A stretch of DNA of 64,000 bases. Source: Cerina litoralis. Lineage in GTDB: Bacteria; Bacteroidota; Bacteroidia; Flavobacteriales; Flavobacteriaceae. The translations under genes were made by a program, and so were the position numbers. Below, one piece after another: positions 38,536-48,232 of the stretch. The DNA is taken from the NCBI GenBank assembly GCA_022008415.1, contig JAIRBC010000001.1:1-64000 (forward strand). Reading direction: 5' to 3'. Each line of letters opens with the position of its first letter. Within the stretch, counting starts at the first letter, position 1. Under the pieces are notes generated by a model. It was not told the DNA's origin and made no database searches. It saw only the letters and a list, made by a program, of their open reading frames with translations.

Positions 38536-40260
38536 ATGAACGATACTTTTAAAACTAAAAACATCAACCTCAACACCAAAGGCATCGCAGACCACACCTA
38601 TGATGCTATCGTAATCGGGTCGGGTATAAGCGGGGGATGGGCGGCCAAGGAACTCTGCGAAAAAGGATTAAAAACACTGATTTTGGAGCGCGGACGGATG
38701 GTAGAACACATCAAAGACTATCCAACGGCGATGATGAACCCATGGGATTTTGAGCATAGGAATACCCTAACCCAAAAAATAAAGGAGGAAAACCCCATTG
38801 CCAGCCGGTGCTATGCCTTTGAGGAAGCCACCCAACATTTTTTTGTCAAGGACAAAGAACACCCCTATACCCAGACCAAACCCTTCGATTGGATCAGGGG
38901 TTATCAAGTTGGTGGCAAATCCCTTTTATGGGCGCGGTGGACGCAACGGTGGAGCGATCTGGATTTTGAGGCTAATGCCAAAGAAGGCATTGCCATTGAT
39001 TGGCCCATTCGGTACAAGGATATCGCACCGTGGTACAGCTACGTTGAAAAATTCGCCGGTATCAGTGGTAACAGAGACGGACTGGCGCAGATTCCGGATG
39101 GAGAGTTTTTACCCCCTATGGAGATGAACTGCATGGAGAAGTATATGAAACAGGCTTTAGATTCCCATTATGACAACCGTCACCTTGTTATTTCCCGTAC
39201 GGCCAATCTATCGGTAAAGCATTTGGGAAGAGGCCCGTGCCAATATCGAAGCCTATGCAAACGGGGGTGCCCCTTCGGAGGTTATTTTAGCAGTAATTCC
39301 GCCACCCTTCCCGCAGCAGAAAAAACAGGGAATCTCACCATTAGGCCATTTTCTGTGGTGCAATCCATTATTTATGACGAAAACACCCAAAAAGCCAGCG
39401 GAGTAAGGGTAGTTGACACCAACACCAAGGAAACCACAGAATTCTATGCTAAAATTGTTTTTGTAAACGGTTCTACCATAAATTCTACGCTGCTACTGCT
39501 CAACTCTACTTCAAAAAGGTTTCCCGATGGTTTTGGGAACGATTCTGGGGAATTGGGACATAATCTTATGGACCATAATTACAACGCCCGGGTGGCGGGG
39601 GATTATGAAGGTTTTGAAGATCAATATTATTCGGGCCGAAGGCCTACCGGCACCTATTTGGCACGCTTTAGAAATTTTGGGAAAGACAAACAGGCAAAAT
39701 TTAAAAGAGGTTATGCCTATGCCTGTGGCGGGTCTCGTGGTGCCTTATGGCTGCCCGCACAGACCAAGGTAGGCAAGCCCCTAAAAGAAGACCTGACCCA
39801 ATTGGGGCCTTGGACCTTTTCCATGACGGGAATGGGAGAATGCTTGCCCTATCATGACAACAAGGTTTCCTTGAGCAAGAACCAGACCGATGACTGGGGT
39901 ATGCCCATCCTTAATATTGACGCCGAATACAAGGAAAATGAATCGGCCATGATAAAGGATGCGGTCCATACGGGGTTGGAGATGTTGGAAAAAGCCGGAC
40001 TAAAGAACGTTAGGGATACTTCTGAAAATAGAAACATTGGCCTTAATATTCACGAAATGGGTACTGCCAGAATGGGAAGGGACCCTAAAACATCGGTACT
40101 GAATGGAAATAACCAAGTATGGGGCGCACAAAACGTATTTGTTACCGATGGGTCCTGCATGACCTCCAGTGGTTGCCAAAACCCATCCCTCACCTATATG
40201 GCCCTGACAGCCAGGGCTGCCAATTTTGTAGTTGAGGAATTAAAAAAAAGTAGTATTTAA
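38536..40260 (+). CDS. GMC-family FAD sugar dehydrogenase (copy 3)
   Basis: The 574-residue protein is a third, more distant member of the GMC group in this window. It has AIVIGSGISGGWAAKELCEK near residue 25, the cluster CQYRSLCKRGCPFGGYF (CX5CX3CP) and the C-terminal HEMGTARMGRDPKTSVLNG with SSGCQNPSLTYMA, where the active-site Asn is kept. A distinct stretch, SLLWARWTQRWSD, replaces the R(S/Q)xxWGRxSYRWSD of the other two copies and may change substrate range. It is followed within 10 nt by its small subunit. Confidence 0.92.
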   Translation: MNDTFKTKNINLNTKGIADHTYDAIVIGSGISGGWAAKELCEKGLKTLILERGRMVEHIKDYPTAMMNPWDFEHRNTLTQKIKEENPIASRCYAFEEATQHFFVKDKEHPYTQTKPFDWIRGYQVGGKSLLWARWTQRWSDLDFEANAKEGIAIDWPIRYKDIAPWYSYVEKFAGISGNRDGLAQIPDGEFLPPMEMNCMEKYMKQALDSHYDNRHLVISRTANLSVKHLGRGPCQYRSLCKRGCPFGGYFSSNSATLPAAEKTGNLTIRPFSVVQSIIYDENTQKASGVRVVDTNTKETTEFYAKIVFVNGSTINSTLLLLNSTSKRFPDGFGNDSGELGHNLMDHNYNARVAGDYEGFEDQYYSGRRPTGTYLARFRNFGKDKQAKFKRGYAYACGGSRGALWLPAQTKVGKPLKEDLTQLGPWTFSMTGMGECLPYHDNKVSLSKNQTDDWGMPILNIDAEYKENESAMIKDAVHTGLEMLEKAGLKNVRDTSENRNIGLNIHEMGTARMGRDPKTSVLNGNNQVWGAQNVFVTDGSCMTSSGCQNPSLTYMALTARAANFVVEELKKSSI

Positions 40261-40269
40261 TTCTTGTAT

Positions 40270-40845
40270 ATGCGTAGAAAAGAATTTTTAAATAGATTGA
40301 CGTGGATATGGGGCGGAGCGGTATTAGTACCTACCGCCGCTATGCTACAATCCTGTGTGTACAAACCAGTGAAAAGGGTAGAATTGACCCAAACCGATAT
40401 TCCATTTTTGGATGCCCTGGGAGAAACGATTATTCCCACTACGGCCGATGCTCCCGGTGCCAAGGAAGCAAAGATCGGTGAGTTTATGATCGTTATGGTA
40501 CGCGATTGTATGCCACCCGATCACCAGGATATTTTGCTGGACGGGCTAAATACTTTGGATGAGCACTGCGCAAAAACTTACAAGAGTTCCTTTGCAAATC
40601 TCGAAGTGCCAAAACAATTGGAAATAGTACAACAGCTTCAATCGGACGCTATTGCCCATGGTTTAAAGCAAAAAGGAAAGAACACCAGAACACCACACTA
40701 TTTCAATATTTTAAAAGGTCTTACCGTCAGGGGATATTTTACATCCAAGATCGGCTGTACACAGGCCAGGCGCTATAATCCAGTTCCCGGCAAGTACGAG
40801 GCCTGCATCCCATACAAAAAAGAAGACAAAATATGGGCCACTTAA
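40270..40845 (+). CDS. GMC dehydrogenase small subunit (gluconate 2-dehydrogenase subunit 3 family)
   Basis: This 191-residue protein begins MRRKEFLNRLTWIWGGAVLV and its hydrophobic stretch ends AAMLQSC, a twin-arginine leader with a lipobox-like end as in the other small subunit. The core contains DIPFLDALGETIIPTTADAPG near residue 45 and the C-terminus CTQARRYNPVPGKYEAC. A TTG six bases upstream is in frame, but the ATG keeps the leader in register. It is probably the membrane anchor and export partner of the dehydrogenase encoded upstream. Confidence 0.88.
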   Translation: MRRKEFLNRLTWIWGGAVLVPTAAMLQSCVYKPVKRVELTQTDIPFLDALGETIIPTTADAPGAKEAKIGEFMIVMVRDCMPPDHQDILLDGLNTLDEHCAKTYKSSFANLEVPKQLEIVQQLQSDAIAHGLKQKGKNTRTPHYFNILKGLTVRGYFTSKIGCTQARRYNPVPGKYEACIPYKKEDKIWAT

Positions 40846-40872
40846 TTCAGTAGGCAGTGCGCAGTAGGCAGA
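40845..40872. repeat. 7-bp periodic tract (NNNCAGT type)
   Basis: Four heptamers in phase: ATTCAGT, AGGCAGT, GCGCAGT, AGGCAGA. It starts at the last base of the upstream stop codon and has the same consensus as the tract at 33292. Confidence 0.6.
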
Positions 40873-41167
40873 AGTCGATGGTCTGTGTTTGAAAAAATTA
40901 AAAACATGACAGAAGCGGCCGGATATATAATTATGTAAAAAGACCTATGCAACCTGATCATCCTATGTTTACGGCATTGTGATGACGGATGTGGTTATAA
41001 ATTTTAGGACATTCCCGGCATTAAACGAAATAGCCAGGTGATGAAAGGTGCAGCAACGCACACCTATTATGAAAATCATTGGAAATCCCGAGGCCGGAAG
41101 GCTGGGGTTTTATGTGTATTCCGTTGCCTATTGCCATATAGATGAATTTACTATAGAAGCGTAGAAA
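40873..41167. other. intergenic region before the SDR gene
   Basis: About 295 bp. Short open frames here show no family resemblance; I see no clear promoter box. Confidence 0.35.
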
Positions 41168-41950
41168 ATGAATTTAGACAATACCTCATACGTCATCATG
41201 GGCGGCACATCGGGCCTTGGGCTTACCGCTGCCTTGGTACTAAAGAATAACGGGGCCAAGGTACTTGCCATTGGTCGTAATCCTGAAAGCTGTAAAAATG
41301 CCCAGGACATTTTGGGTGATGACTGCCTTACGCTCTGTGGTGATGCAACCAATCCTAAGACTATCGATAAAGCCATTGAACTGGCCTCCGAATCCTTTGA
41401 TAACATCACAGGGCTATTTCATGTGGCAGGGGGAAGCGGCCGACGTTTTGGGGACGGGCCCTTGCACAAAATGTCCCTGGAAGGATGGAACAAGACCCTA
41501 GAACTTAATTTAACCTCCATGATGCTCTCTAACAGGGCCATGGTAAACTATTTTCTCGAAAACAAAAAGCCGGGCGTAATTCTAAATATGGGTTCGGTGT
41601 TGGGATACTCCCCATCCCCCAAATATTTTGTCACCCATGCTTACGCGGCCGCTAAATCGGCCATTATCGGGTTTAGCAAATCCTTGGCCTCCTTTTATGC
41701 GCAACACGATATTCGGGTAAACGTGATAGCCCCTAGCCTCTTCGCCACCCCTATGGCCAAAAGAGCGATGGAGGATGAAAAAATCCAGGCCTTTTTAAAG
41801 ACCAAGCAACCCTTGGACGGTGGCCGATCGGGCAAGCCCGAGGATATAAATAATGCCGTACTCATGTTTTTATCCCCGACCTCTAATTTTATAACCGGCC
41901 AAGTTTTGGCCGTGGACGGGGGTTGGGCAATCAGCGATGGACAAATTTAA
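41168..41950 (+). CDS. SDR family oxidoreductase
   Basis: The 260-residue classical short-chain dehydrogenase has the cofactor loop GGTSGLGLTAALVLKNNG near residue 14, the NAG-like region (GLFHVAGGSG near 86), Ser in MGSVLGYSPS near 140 and the catalytic Tyr/Lys in HAYAAAKSAIIGFS near 156. The C-terminal FITGQVLAVDGGWAISDG is typical. The substrate is unknown; the position between a GMC pair and a sugar SIS protein suggests a sugar or sugar acid. Confidence 0.92.
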   Translation: MNLDNTSYVIMGGTSGLGLTAALVLKNNGAKVLAIGRNPESCKNAQDILGDDCLTLCGDATNPKTIDKAIELASESFDNITGLFHVAGGSGRRFGDGPLHKMSLEGWNKTLELNLTSMMLSNRAMVNYFLENKKPGVILNMGSVLGYSPSPKYFVTHAYAAAKSAIIGFSKSLASFYAQHDIRVNVIAPSLFATPMAKRAMEDEKIQAFLKTKQPLDGGRSGKPEDINNAVLMFLSPTSNFITGQVLAVDGGWAISDGQI

Positions 41951-41960
41951 ACCTCGACCA

Positions 41961-42764
41961 ATGGCCGAAAACAAAAACGGGAGCTATACCCAACAATATT
42001 TAGACAGAGCAAAGCAGATAATATCCGTAGTCGAAAAGCAGGAAACGATAATACAAGAGGTGGCCCAATTGTTCGCCAATTCAATCCTTGAGGGACGAAT
42101 GGTTCACCTCTTCGGTTCTGGCCACAGCCGAATGATGGTAGAGGAAATGTGGCCGCGTTACGGTTCCTTTCCCGGGTTTAACCCAATCGTGGAACTCTCG
42201 GTCTCCTTCCATAATCTTGTGGTAGGATCCAATGGTCAACGGCAGGCCATGTTCCTGGAAAACGTAGCGGGCCTCGCTAAAAGAATCTTGAGGAATTTTG
42301 ATATTACCGATCAAGACACCGCCTTGATTATCTCCTCGAGTGGCTGCAATGTATTGCCTATTGAAATGGCCGAGGAATTTCAAAAAAAGAAGGTAAAGGT
42401 AGTCGCCCTGGTAAGCAGCTTACATTTGAAGGGCAGCAGTTCCAAAAGAACCGATGGCAAAAAACTGGTCGACTTTGCCGACTATGTCCTGGATACCGGA
42501 GCTCCCTTGGGCGATGCCATGATCAAAATTGAAGCGCTGGATACGCCGGTGGCCCCCGGGTCTACCCTGGGAGGGGTATTGCTCATCAATACTATAAAAG
42601 CCGAGATTGCCAATATTCTCGTACAAAATGGAAAGACACCCAAGGTACTTAGCAGCGGAAAAATTATCGGGGAACAAAAAGCAATCGATCTTTTTGAATC
42701 TGCCTATGATGAACATGCCCACAACATGGCAAAACTATACCAAAACCTGGGGAATAGAAATTAG
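41961..42764 (+). CDS. SIS-domain sugar isomerase-like protein (UPF0309 type)
   Basis: This 267-residue protein has one SIS domain that binds phosphosugars: MVHLFGSGHSRMMVEEMWPR near residue 45, ALIISSSGCNVLPIEMA near 122 and VVALVSSLHLKGSSSKRTDG near 148, where the family has SxxHS. This is the build of the UPF0309 group. An ATG at 41937, overlapping the SDR gene by 14 nt, would add 8 residues; the ATG at 41961 fits the family start. It could isomerise or cleave a sugar phosphate downstream of the oxidation pathway. Confidence 0.85.
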   Translation: MAENKNGSYTQQYLDRAKQIISVVEKQETIIQEVAQLFANSILEGRMVHLFGSGHSRMMVEEMWPRYGSFPGFNPIVELSVSFHNLVVGSNGQRQAMFLENVAGLAKRILRNFDITDQDTALIISSSGCNVLPIEMAEEFQKKKVKVVALVSSLHLKGSSSKRTDGKKLVDFADYVLDTGAPLGDAMIKIEALDTPVAPGSTLGGVLLINTIKAEIANILVQNGKTPKVLSSGKIIGEQKAIDLFESAYDEHAHNMAKLYQNLGNRN

Positions 42765-42913
42765 TTGATGGGTTCTAATTCTGAATTGTTGGACTTATTT
42801 CTTGCCTTTTTAGATGGTTTATGGTGTTTTGAACCCATTTTACGTTGACCGTTAGTCGGCAACAAAAGGCTGTTACAGGTAACGGGGCTTCAACCATTGG
42901 AAAAAGATGGCAT

Positions 42914-44860
42914 TTACTTTTTTGTAATGATCGCCGCCCATCCGCCTCCAGACGCCAATTTTATCTTTTGCCGATCTCCCGAAGAAACCTCCACCTTTTC
43001 ATGCACGTAATCTTGGGCAAAACGATCCGCATTTATTCCATCCTTCATAACCTCCATCACATATTGGCCAGATTCTAAAAAGGACAGGTCTAGCGTCATT
43101 TCCCGCGGAGTATTATCCGTCATCGCACCTACGAACCAAACATCATCCTTTTTTCTTGCGAGCAGCACATAATCTGCCACCTTTGCGTCCAATATTTTGG
43201 TTTCGTCCCAGACGGTCGGGATTTGGGCTATAAAACCCGTGGTTTCCGGTTCCTTGTAATAAACGCTCGGACTATCGCACAGCATCTGCAATGGACTTTC
43301 ATATACCACATACATGGCTAACTGATGGCATCGGGTACCCAATGCCATGGGTCTGTCAAAGGATATGTTGTGATTGATCAAATGAGCGTTGACCATAGCT
43401 CCAGGAGTAAAATCCATGGGCCCGCTTACCATTCGGGTAAAAGGGATCGTGACGGTATGTTCCGGGGTAATTTCATGGCTCCATTTGTTGTTCTCGTTTC
43501 CCTTTACCCCTTCAAAGTTTATCACGTTGGGATACATCCGTTCTAGTCCCGAGGGCTTGTAGGTACCGTGGTAATCTACTAAGAGATGCCTTTTCGCGGC
43601 AGCAGCGGCCAGTTGTTCCAAATAATCCACCATATACTGATCCGAGCGTTGCATAAAATCGACCTTGATGCCTTTTACGCCCCAAGATTTATAACGGTCC
43701 AGAATCCCAAAATTATGGTCCAAAGGCCCCCAGAGTGTCCAAAGGATTACACCTACCTTTTTTTGCTCGCCATAGTCTACGAGCTCTTTTATGTCGATAT
43801 CGGGATTAGGTTCATCTATTTGGGTCGTAGATTTGCTCCAGCCTTCATCCAAGATAATATACTCTAAGCCATATTCCGAAGCAAAATCGATATAGTACTT
43901 GTAGGTTTCCGTTTTGAGGCCCGATTTAAAATCCACTCCGTAGATGTTGTTGGCGTTGTACCAGTCCCAAGCTACTTTACCCGGCTTTATCCAATCGGTA
44001 TCCTGAAGTTTAGAGGTAGCGGACAATTGATATACCAAGGTGCTCTCCAACAATTGCTTATCGTCATCGGTTATGATCATTACACGCCAGGGATAGTTCC
44101 GTTTTCCACTGGTCTTGGCCAAAAAATCGTCGTAGGTCAATATCTGATTTCGATCTCCCCCATTTTTAGCGGGTTTGGCCTCCTTTACGTGATGTGGAAA
44201 CCCGGCGGTAAGGGCATTCCCCATTGTTCCGAACAAAAACATGCCCGGATAATCGGACAGGTCGGTCTCTGTAAAAAGGACATTGGCACCGTTCACCTTG
44301 GTCAATATGGGTAAGGAACAAAAAGTATCCGTATTGAGCGTGTCCAGTTTGGTAGGCAGATAGAGTCGCTCGTTATGGGAGAGCATAGAGTCTTCCTTGG
44401 GGAACAAGGCTTGGGTTTCCCCAGCAAAACTAAGGGTAAAGGATTCGTGGTTTACGACGACTTCCTTATTGATATTGGTGACAAACCTATAGGCTGCCCC
44501 ATCGTTGTATGCCCTAAATACCAAGGCATAGTTACCCTTAAAATCCAACGTTAGTTCCTGATAACTATCCTCAATGTTTTTTCTTTTTAGAGCAACTACC
44601 GGATGTAATTCCGCACTGGCATTGGCGATGTGCTTTCTTTTAATTTTAGGGGACTCTCCAAAGGTGTCGTGTCCCTCTATATCCATGTTCATGGTACTGT
44701 TGGCAATTATTTCCTTATCATTTAAATAGATGCTAAAGGCAATTTTATCACCAAGATGAACCTTGAGTTTTAGGTTTTTATCAGGGCTTGCAATTTCATA
44801 ATCCTGAGCCTGCAAGTTCAACGAGAAGATAAGTGCAAAAAAGAAGAGTGGAGTTTTCAT
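42914..44860 (-). CDS. glycoside hydrolase family 97 protein
   Basis: The 648-residue exported enzyme has a signal peptide (MKTPLFFFALIFSLNLQAQ), an N-terminal beta-sandwich, a catalytic TIM barrel and a C-terminal beta domain, as in GH97. The barrel has YIILDEGWSKSTTQID near residue 335, GVKGIKVDFMQRSDQYM near 395 and VINFEGVKGNE near 440. The Asp in KVDFM corresponds to the nucleophile of the retaining alpha-galactosidase-type subgroup, rather than the inverting SusB type. It would release glucose or galactose from alpha-glycosides in the periplasm. It is convergent with the SIS gene. Confidence 0.92.
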   Translation of the reverse strand: MKTPLFFFALIFSLNLQAQDYEIASPDKNLKLKVHLGDKIAFSIYLNDKEIIANSTMNMDIEGHDTFGESPKIKRKHIANASAELHPVVALKRKNIEDSYQELTLDFKGNYALVFRAYNDGAAYRFVTNINKEVVVNHESFTLSFAGETQALFPKEDSMLSHNERLYLPTKLDTLNTDTFCSLPILTKVNGANVLFTETDLSDYPGMFLFGTMGNALTAGFPHHVKEAKPAKNGGDRNQILTYDDFLAKTSGKRNYPWRVMIITDDDKQLLESTLVYQLSATSKLQDTDWIKPGKVAWDWYNANNIYGVDFKSGLKTETYKYYIDFASEYGLEYIILDEGWSKSTTQIDEPNPDIDIKELVDYGEQKKVGVILWTLWGPLDHNFGILDRYKSWGVKGIKVDFMQRSDQYMVDYLEQLAAAAAKRHLLVDYHGTYKPSGLERMYPNVINFEGVKGNENNKWSHEITPEHTVTIPFTRMVSGPMDFTPGAMVNAHLINHNISFDRPMALGTRCHQLAMYVVYESPLQMLCDSPSVYYKEPETTGFIAQIPTVWDETKILDAKVADYVLLARKKDDVWFVGAMTDNTPREMTLDLSFLESGQYVMEVMKDGINADRFAQDYVHEKVEVSSGDRQKIKLASGGGWAAIITKK

Positions 44861-45178
44861 TTAGTTAAACGATTTTATTTAAGTTCTTTGTCCAAAAGAG
44901 AAAATTACGATAAGAACTGGTATTGAGTCAATGTTTTACCTATAAATTTTGCGTTTAGTGACCCATTCTCGCCATTTTTGACATTCATTGCCCTACGCTT
45001 TAAATAAAACCCAACATTAGCAGGTCACAAAAACCTTCATGCCGGGTTTTAAACATAAATCCACGACCCCTGTTAAAATGGTTAAAATGGATAATTGAAA
45101 GGTTATAATTCCGATGGAATTTTAAAAAACTTTTCCCCGTAACCTTAAGCCTCAAAATCCTCCCAATTGAATATTGAC
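44861..45178. other. intergenic region between GH97 and the LLM gene
   Basis: About 320 bp, AT-rich. A 10-bp direct repeat, GTTAAAATGG, occurs twice in tandem near 45073-45092. No gene is supported. Confidence 0.4.
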
Positions 45179-45186
45179 TAACTTTG
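45179..45186 (+). promoter_or_regulatory. -7 promoter box (TAACTTTG) of the LLM gene
   Basis: TAACTTTG matches TAnnTTTG and lies 26 nt upstream of the ATG at 45213. A TTG at the usual -33 distance is not clear. Confidence 0.5.
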
Positions 45187-45212
45187 TAAGAAAGCCGAAA
45201 ATGCGTTAAAAC

Positions 45213-46235
45213 ATGACCCAAAAAGACCTATTGCGTTCCACCAAATTTTCCGTACTGGACCTCGTCCCGGTAACCCAAGGCAGCACACATCACGATGCCA
45301 TTAAAAACAGCTTGGATCTGGCGAGAAATGTTGAAGCGTTAGGGTACGAGCGGTTTTGGATTTCCGAACATCACAATATGGAAAGTATTGTGAGTTCGGC
45401 TACCGTAGTACTCTTAGGCTATGTGGCGGAAGGAACATCTAAAATACGCGTGGGTTCTGGAGGAATTATGCTTCCAAATCACGCCCCACTGATCGTGGCA
45501 GAACAATTTGGCACCTTGGCCACCTTGTATCCCGGACGTATAGACCTAGGACTTGGCCGGGCACCGGGTACGGACCAACTTACCGCGCAGGCCCTGCGTA
45601 GAAGCAGGAAGGAAAGCGTACAGGATTTCCCCAACGATATTTCTGAATTACGGCGGTACTTTTCTTCTGAAAATATAGGAGCCCGTGTAAGGGCCATCCC
45701 GGGGGAAGGACTGAATATTCCGATGTTTTTATTGGGTTCCAGTACCTTTAGCGCGCATCTGGCTGGGGAAAAAGGACTTCCTTATGCGTTTGCAAGTCAT
45801 TTTGCCCCTGCCCATTTGTTCGATGCACTGCGGTTATACCGTGAAAATTTTCGGCCTTCTGCCCAATTGGAACAGCCCTATTCCATGGCCTGCATAAACG
45901 TAATCGCAGCCGATACCGATAAGGAAGCCGATCGTCTGGCGACCAGCCTTTACCAATTTGCCATGGGAATCATCACCAATGTAAGGCGCCCCCTGCCTCC
46001 TCCGGTAGATACCATGGAAGGTATTTGGAACGAGGCTCAGGAAGCCATGATCAAAAATATGATGCGCTATACTTTTATCGGTTCCAAGGATTCTATTGCC
46101 GAAAAACTAACGGAATTTGTTGCCAATACGGGTGTCCAAGAGGTTATTGCGGTATCCCATATTTACGATCACGGGGCAAGATTAAGGTCTTATGAAATTT
46201 TAGGGGAGGTGTTTAATTCAGCTTTTAGTTTTTAA
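45213..46235 (+). CDS. LLM class flavin-dependent oxidoreductase
   Basis: The 340-residue protein is a bacterial-luciferase-like monooxygenase with a TIM barrel that uses reduced flavin. Typical stretches are [24 protein letters not shown] near residue 32-55, [23 protein letters not shown] near 77 and [18 protein letters not shown] near 107. It follows the single-domain group often annotated as alkanal monooxygenase-like. It needs a flavin reductase, which is not encoded next to it. It is monocistronic with its own -7 box. Confidence 0.9.
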   Translation: MTQKDLLRSTKFSVLDLVPVTQGSTHHDAIKNSLDLARNVEALGYERFWISEHHNMESIVSSATVVLLGYVAEGTSKIRVGSGGIMLPNHAPLIVAEQFGTLATLYPGRIDLGLGRAPGTDQLTAQALRRSRKESVQDFPNDISELRRYFSSENIGARVRAIPGEGLNIPMFLLGSSTFSAHLAGEKGLPYAFASHFAPAHLFDALRLYRENFRPSAQLEQPYSMACINVIAADTDKEADRLATSLYQFAMGIITNVRRPLPPPVDTMEGIWNEAQEAMIKNMMRYTFIGSKDSIAEKLTEFVANTGVQEVIAVSHIYDHGARLRSYEILGEVFNSAFSF

Positions 46236-46483
46236 CTGCGTTGGCCGGTTGTGATCCCAGTGGGATTTCCTGGCAAATAAACGATGGTTAAAAAAACCTC
46301 GGCAGTGGCCGCAATGGTCTACAGGCAGAAATACTATTTTTTAAAGGGTTTGCCTCCGTTTTTAGCATACGATAATGGGCGTGCCATTAACAACACAATA
46401 CACTGTAAATGACGTTGATCCCCTTCAAAAGGTCGATGGCGGATTTTGCAGGGAATACTTCAGCGAAAACCGTAAATTTGAAA

Positions 46484-47512
46484 ATGGCACGGAATTCCAA
46501 AATTTTTACGCGCACTTTCAAGGAGGTATTCTTTCAGGTGTTGCTGCATATTGTGCTATTTCTTTTCTATACGTTTGATAAGCACCAACCGCAAATTCAA
46601 GGGTTTAAAATGGTGGCATTTCTGAACTACGCAATGGGTGCCCTTGTCATCAATTACGTGCTGTTGCCCTATTTTTTCTACAAAAAGAAATATTCATTGT
46701 TCTTTTTAAGTTCCTTGGCCATTATTGCAACCATCATTCTGGTAGAGGAATTGGTGCTCGAAAAAATATTCTATCCAACCACACGTGGCAAACATTTTCC
46801 GGGAATCATCTACAGCCTCCTAGACGTTATGCCCATTGTAACCATACTGGTCGGATTTAAGTTTGCGTGGGACGCATCCATAAAACAGCGGGAAGTGGAA
46901 GAACTAAGAACCTCGGCCAAGGAAAGCGAGCTGCAATTCCTAAAATCCCAGATCAACCCCCATTTTTTGTTCAATAACCTCAACAATCTCTACTCCTATG
47001 CTTTGGAGAAATCCCCTAAGACCCCGACCATTATTTTGGAACTATCAACGGTTCTTCGGTATATGTTGTACGACTGCAAGGAGGATTTTGTTGCCCTCCC
47101 AAAAGAAATAGAGAACCTCAGGAACTTTACGCAGCTCAACGAATTACAGATCGAGGAACGCGGTACGGTGTCTTTCAGGACAAAAAATATTAATCCCGAG
47201 TATCGAATAGCGCCACTAATCTTGACCGTTTTTGTTGAAAATGCCTTTAAGCATAGCACCGCCAGCCAATCAAAGGACATAGTCATCGATATCGAGGTCA
47301 AGGTAACGAATGGTGGAATGCTGGAATTTAAATGTAATAACTCCTTTCAACCTCTTGGGAATACTGAAAATCTTTCTAAAGGGATCGGGCTGGAAAACGT
47401 AAAAAAGAGATTGCAAATTCTATATCCCGACGCCCATCAACTTAAAATAGACGAAACCAATGGCCAATACCGGGTATGTTTAAAAATACGGTTAAAAACT
47501 GAAGGGGAATGA
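46484..47512 (+). CDS. LytS/YehU-type sensor histidine kinase
   Basis: The membrane-bound kinase has four predicted helices in the first 120 residues, then a cytoplasmic stalk and a His_kinase domain (QINPHFLFNNLNNLYSYAL, with the phospho-accepting His) followed by an ATP-binding part (VFVENAFKHSTASQSKD and GIGLENVKKRL). I use ATG 46484 (MARNSKIFTR), which places the first helix about 12 residues in, as in relatives; an ATG at 46409 in the same frame would add 25 polar residues. The signal sensed is unknown. The stop overlaps the response-regulator start by 4 nt. Confidence 0.88.
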   Translation: MARNSKIFTRTFKEVFFQVLLHIVLFLFYTFDKHQPQIQGFKMVAFLNYAMGALVINYVLLPYFFYKKKYSLFFLSSLAIIATIILVEELVLEKIFYPTTRGKHFPGIIYSLLDVMPIVTILVGFKFAWDASIKQREVEELRTSAKESELQFLKSQINPHFLFNNLNNLYSYALEKSPKTPTIILELSTVLRYMLYDCKEDFVALPKEIENLRNFTQLNELQIEERGTVSFRTKNINPEYRIAPLILTVFVENAFKHSTASQSKDIVIDIEVKVTNGGMLEFKCNNSFQPLGNTENLSKGIGLENVKKRLQILYPDAHQLKIDETNGQYRVCLKIRLKTEGE

Positions 47513-48216
47513 TACGTTGCATTATCATAGAGGACCAACCTCCGGCACAAAGGGTACTTAAAAAATTTATAGCCGATATCCAGAACATGGAATTAAAAGC
47601 CACCTTTACCGATGCGCTTCAGGCTATAGATTTTTTGAAGACGGAACCTGTCGATTTAATTTTTTTGGACATCCATCTGCCCAAAATTTCGGGCATCGAT
47701 TTTCTCAAGGCCCTGGCGCATAAGCCGCATATTATATTGACCACTGCATTCTCCGACTACGCCCTGGAAAGCTATGACTACGATGTGGTGGATTACCTTT
47801 TAAAGCCTTTTTCCTTTGAGCGGTTCGTACAGGCGATCGCCAAAGTTCCAGCTACAAAACCGGAATCTTCCCAACGAAAAAACGAGGCAGAAAATTTGGA
47901 TTCCACCGATGTGCTCTTTATCAAATCGGGCTATGAACATATCAAAATTGAAGTGGCCGATATCCGTTTTATTCGATCGGATTCCGACTATACCGAAATT
48001 TTCTCGGCAAAAAGGAAATATCTATCCAATGAACCCCTTCGCTATTGGGAAGGGTATTTGGATACTAAAAAGTTTATCCGTATCCATAAATCCTACATCA
48101 TCAACACCTCAAAAATTGAAAAGATTATCGGTAACCAAGTTAGCCTGGATAAAAATACAAGCCTTCCAATAGGAAGGGCGTACAAGGAAAGTTTTATGAA
48201 ACTTATATTAAAATAA
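47509..48216 (+). CDS. LytTR-family response regulator
   Basis: This 235-residue protein is the partner of the upstream kinase. The receiver domain has the acidic pair (IIEDQ), the phosphorylation Asp in LIFLDIHLPKISGID near residue 54 and the Lys in VVDYLLKPFSFERF near 103. A LytTR DNA-binding domain fills the rest (DVLFIKSGYEHIKIEV to RIHKSYIINTSKIEKI). It probably binds direct repeats upstream of its target genes, which cannot be named here. Confidence 0.95.
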   Translation: MIRCIIIEDQPPAQRVLKKFIADIQNMELKATFTDALQAIDFLKTEPVDLIFLDIHLPKISGIDFLKALAHKPHIILTTAFSDYALESYDYDVVDYLLKPFSFERFVQAIAKVPATKPESSQRKNEAENLDSTDVLFIKSGYEHIKIEVADIRFIRSDSDYTEIFSAKRKYLSNEPLRYWEGYLDTKKFIRIHKSYIINTSKIEKIIGNQVSLDKNTSLPIGRAYKESFMKLILK

Positions 48217-48232
48217 CCTGAAAAATGCATAA

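Noticed and set aside
45000..45221. 73-codon minus-strand frame in the gap before the LLM gene
   Set aside because: No family resemblance, and it overlaps the promoter box and start of the LLM gene.
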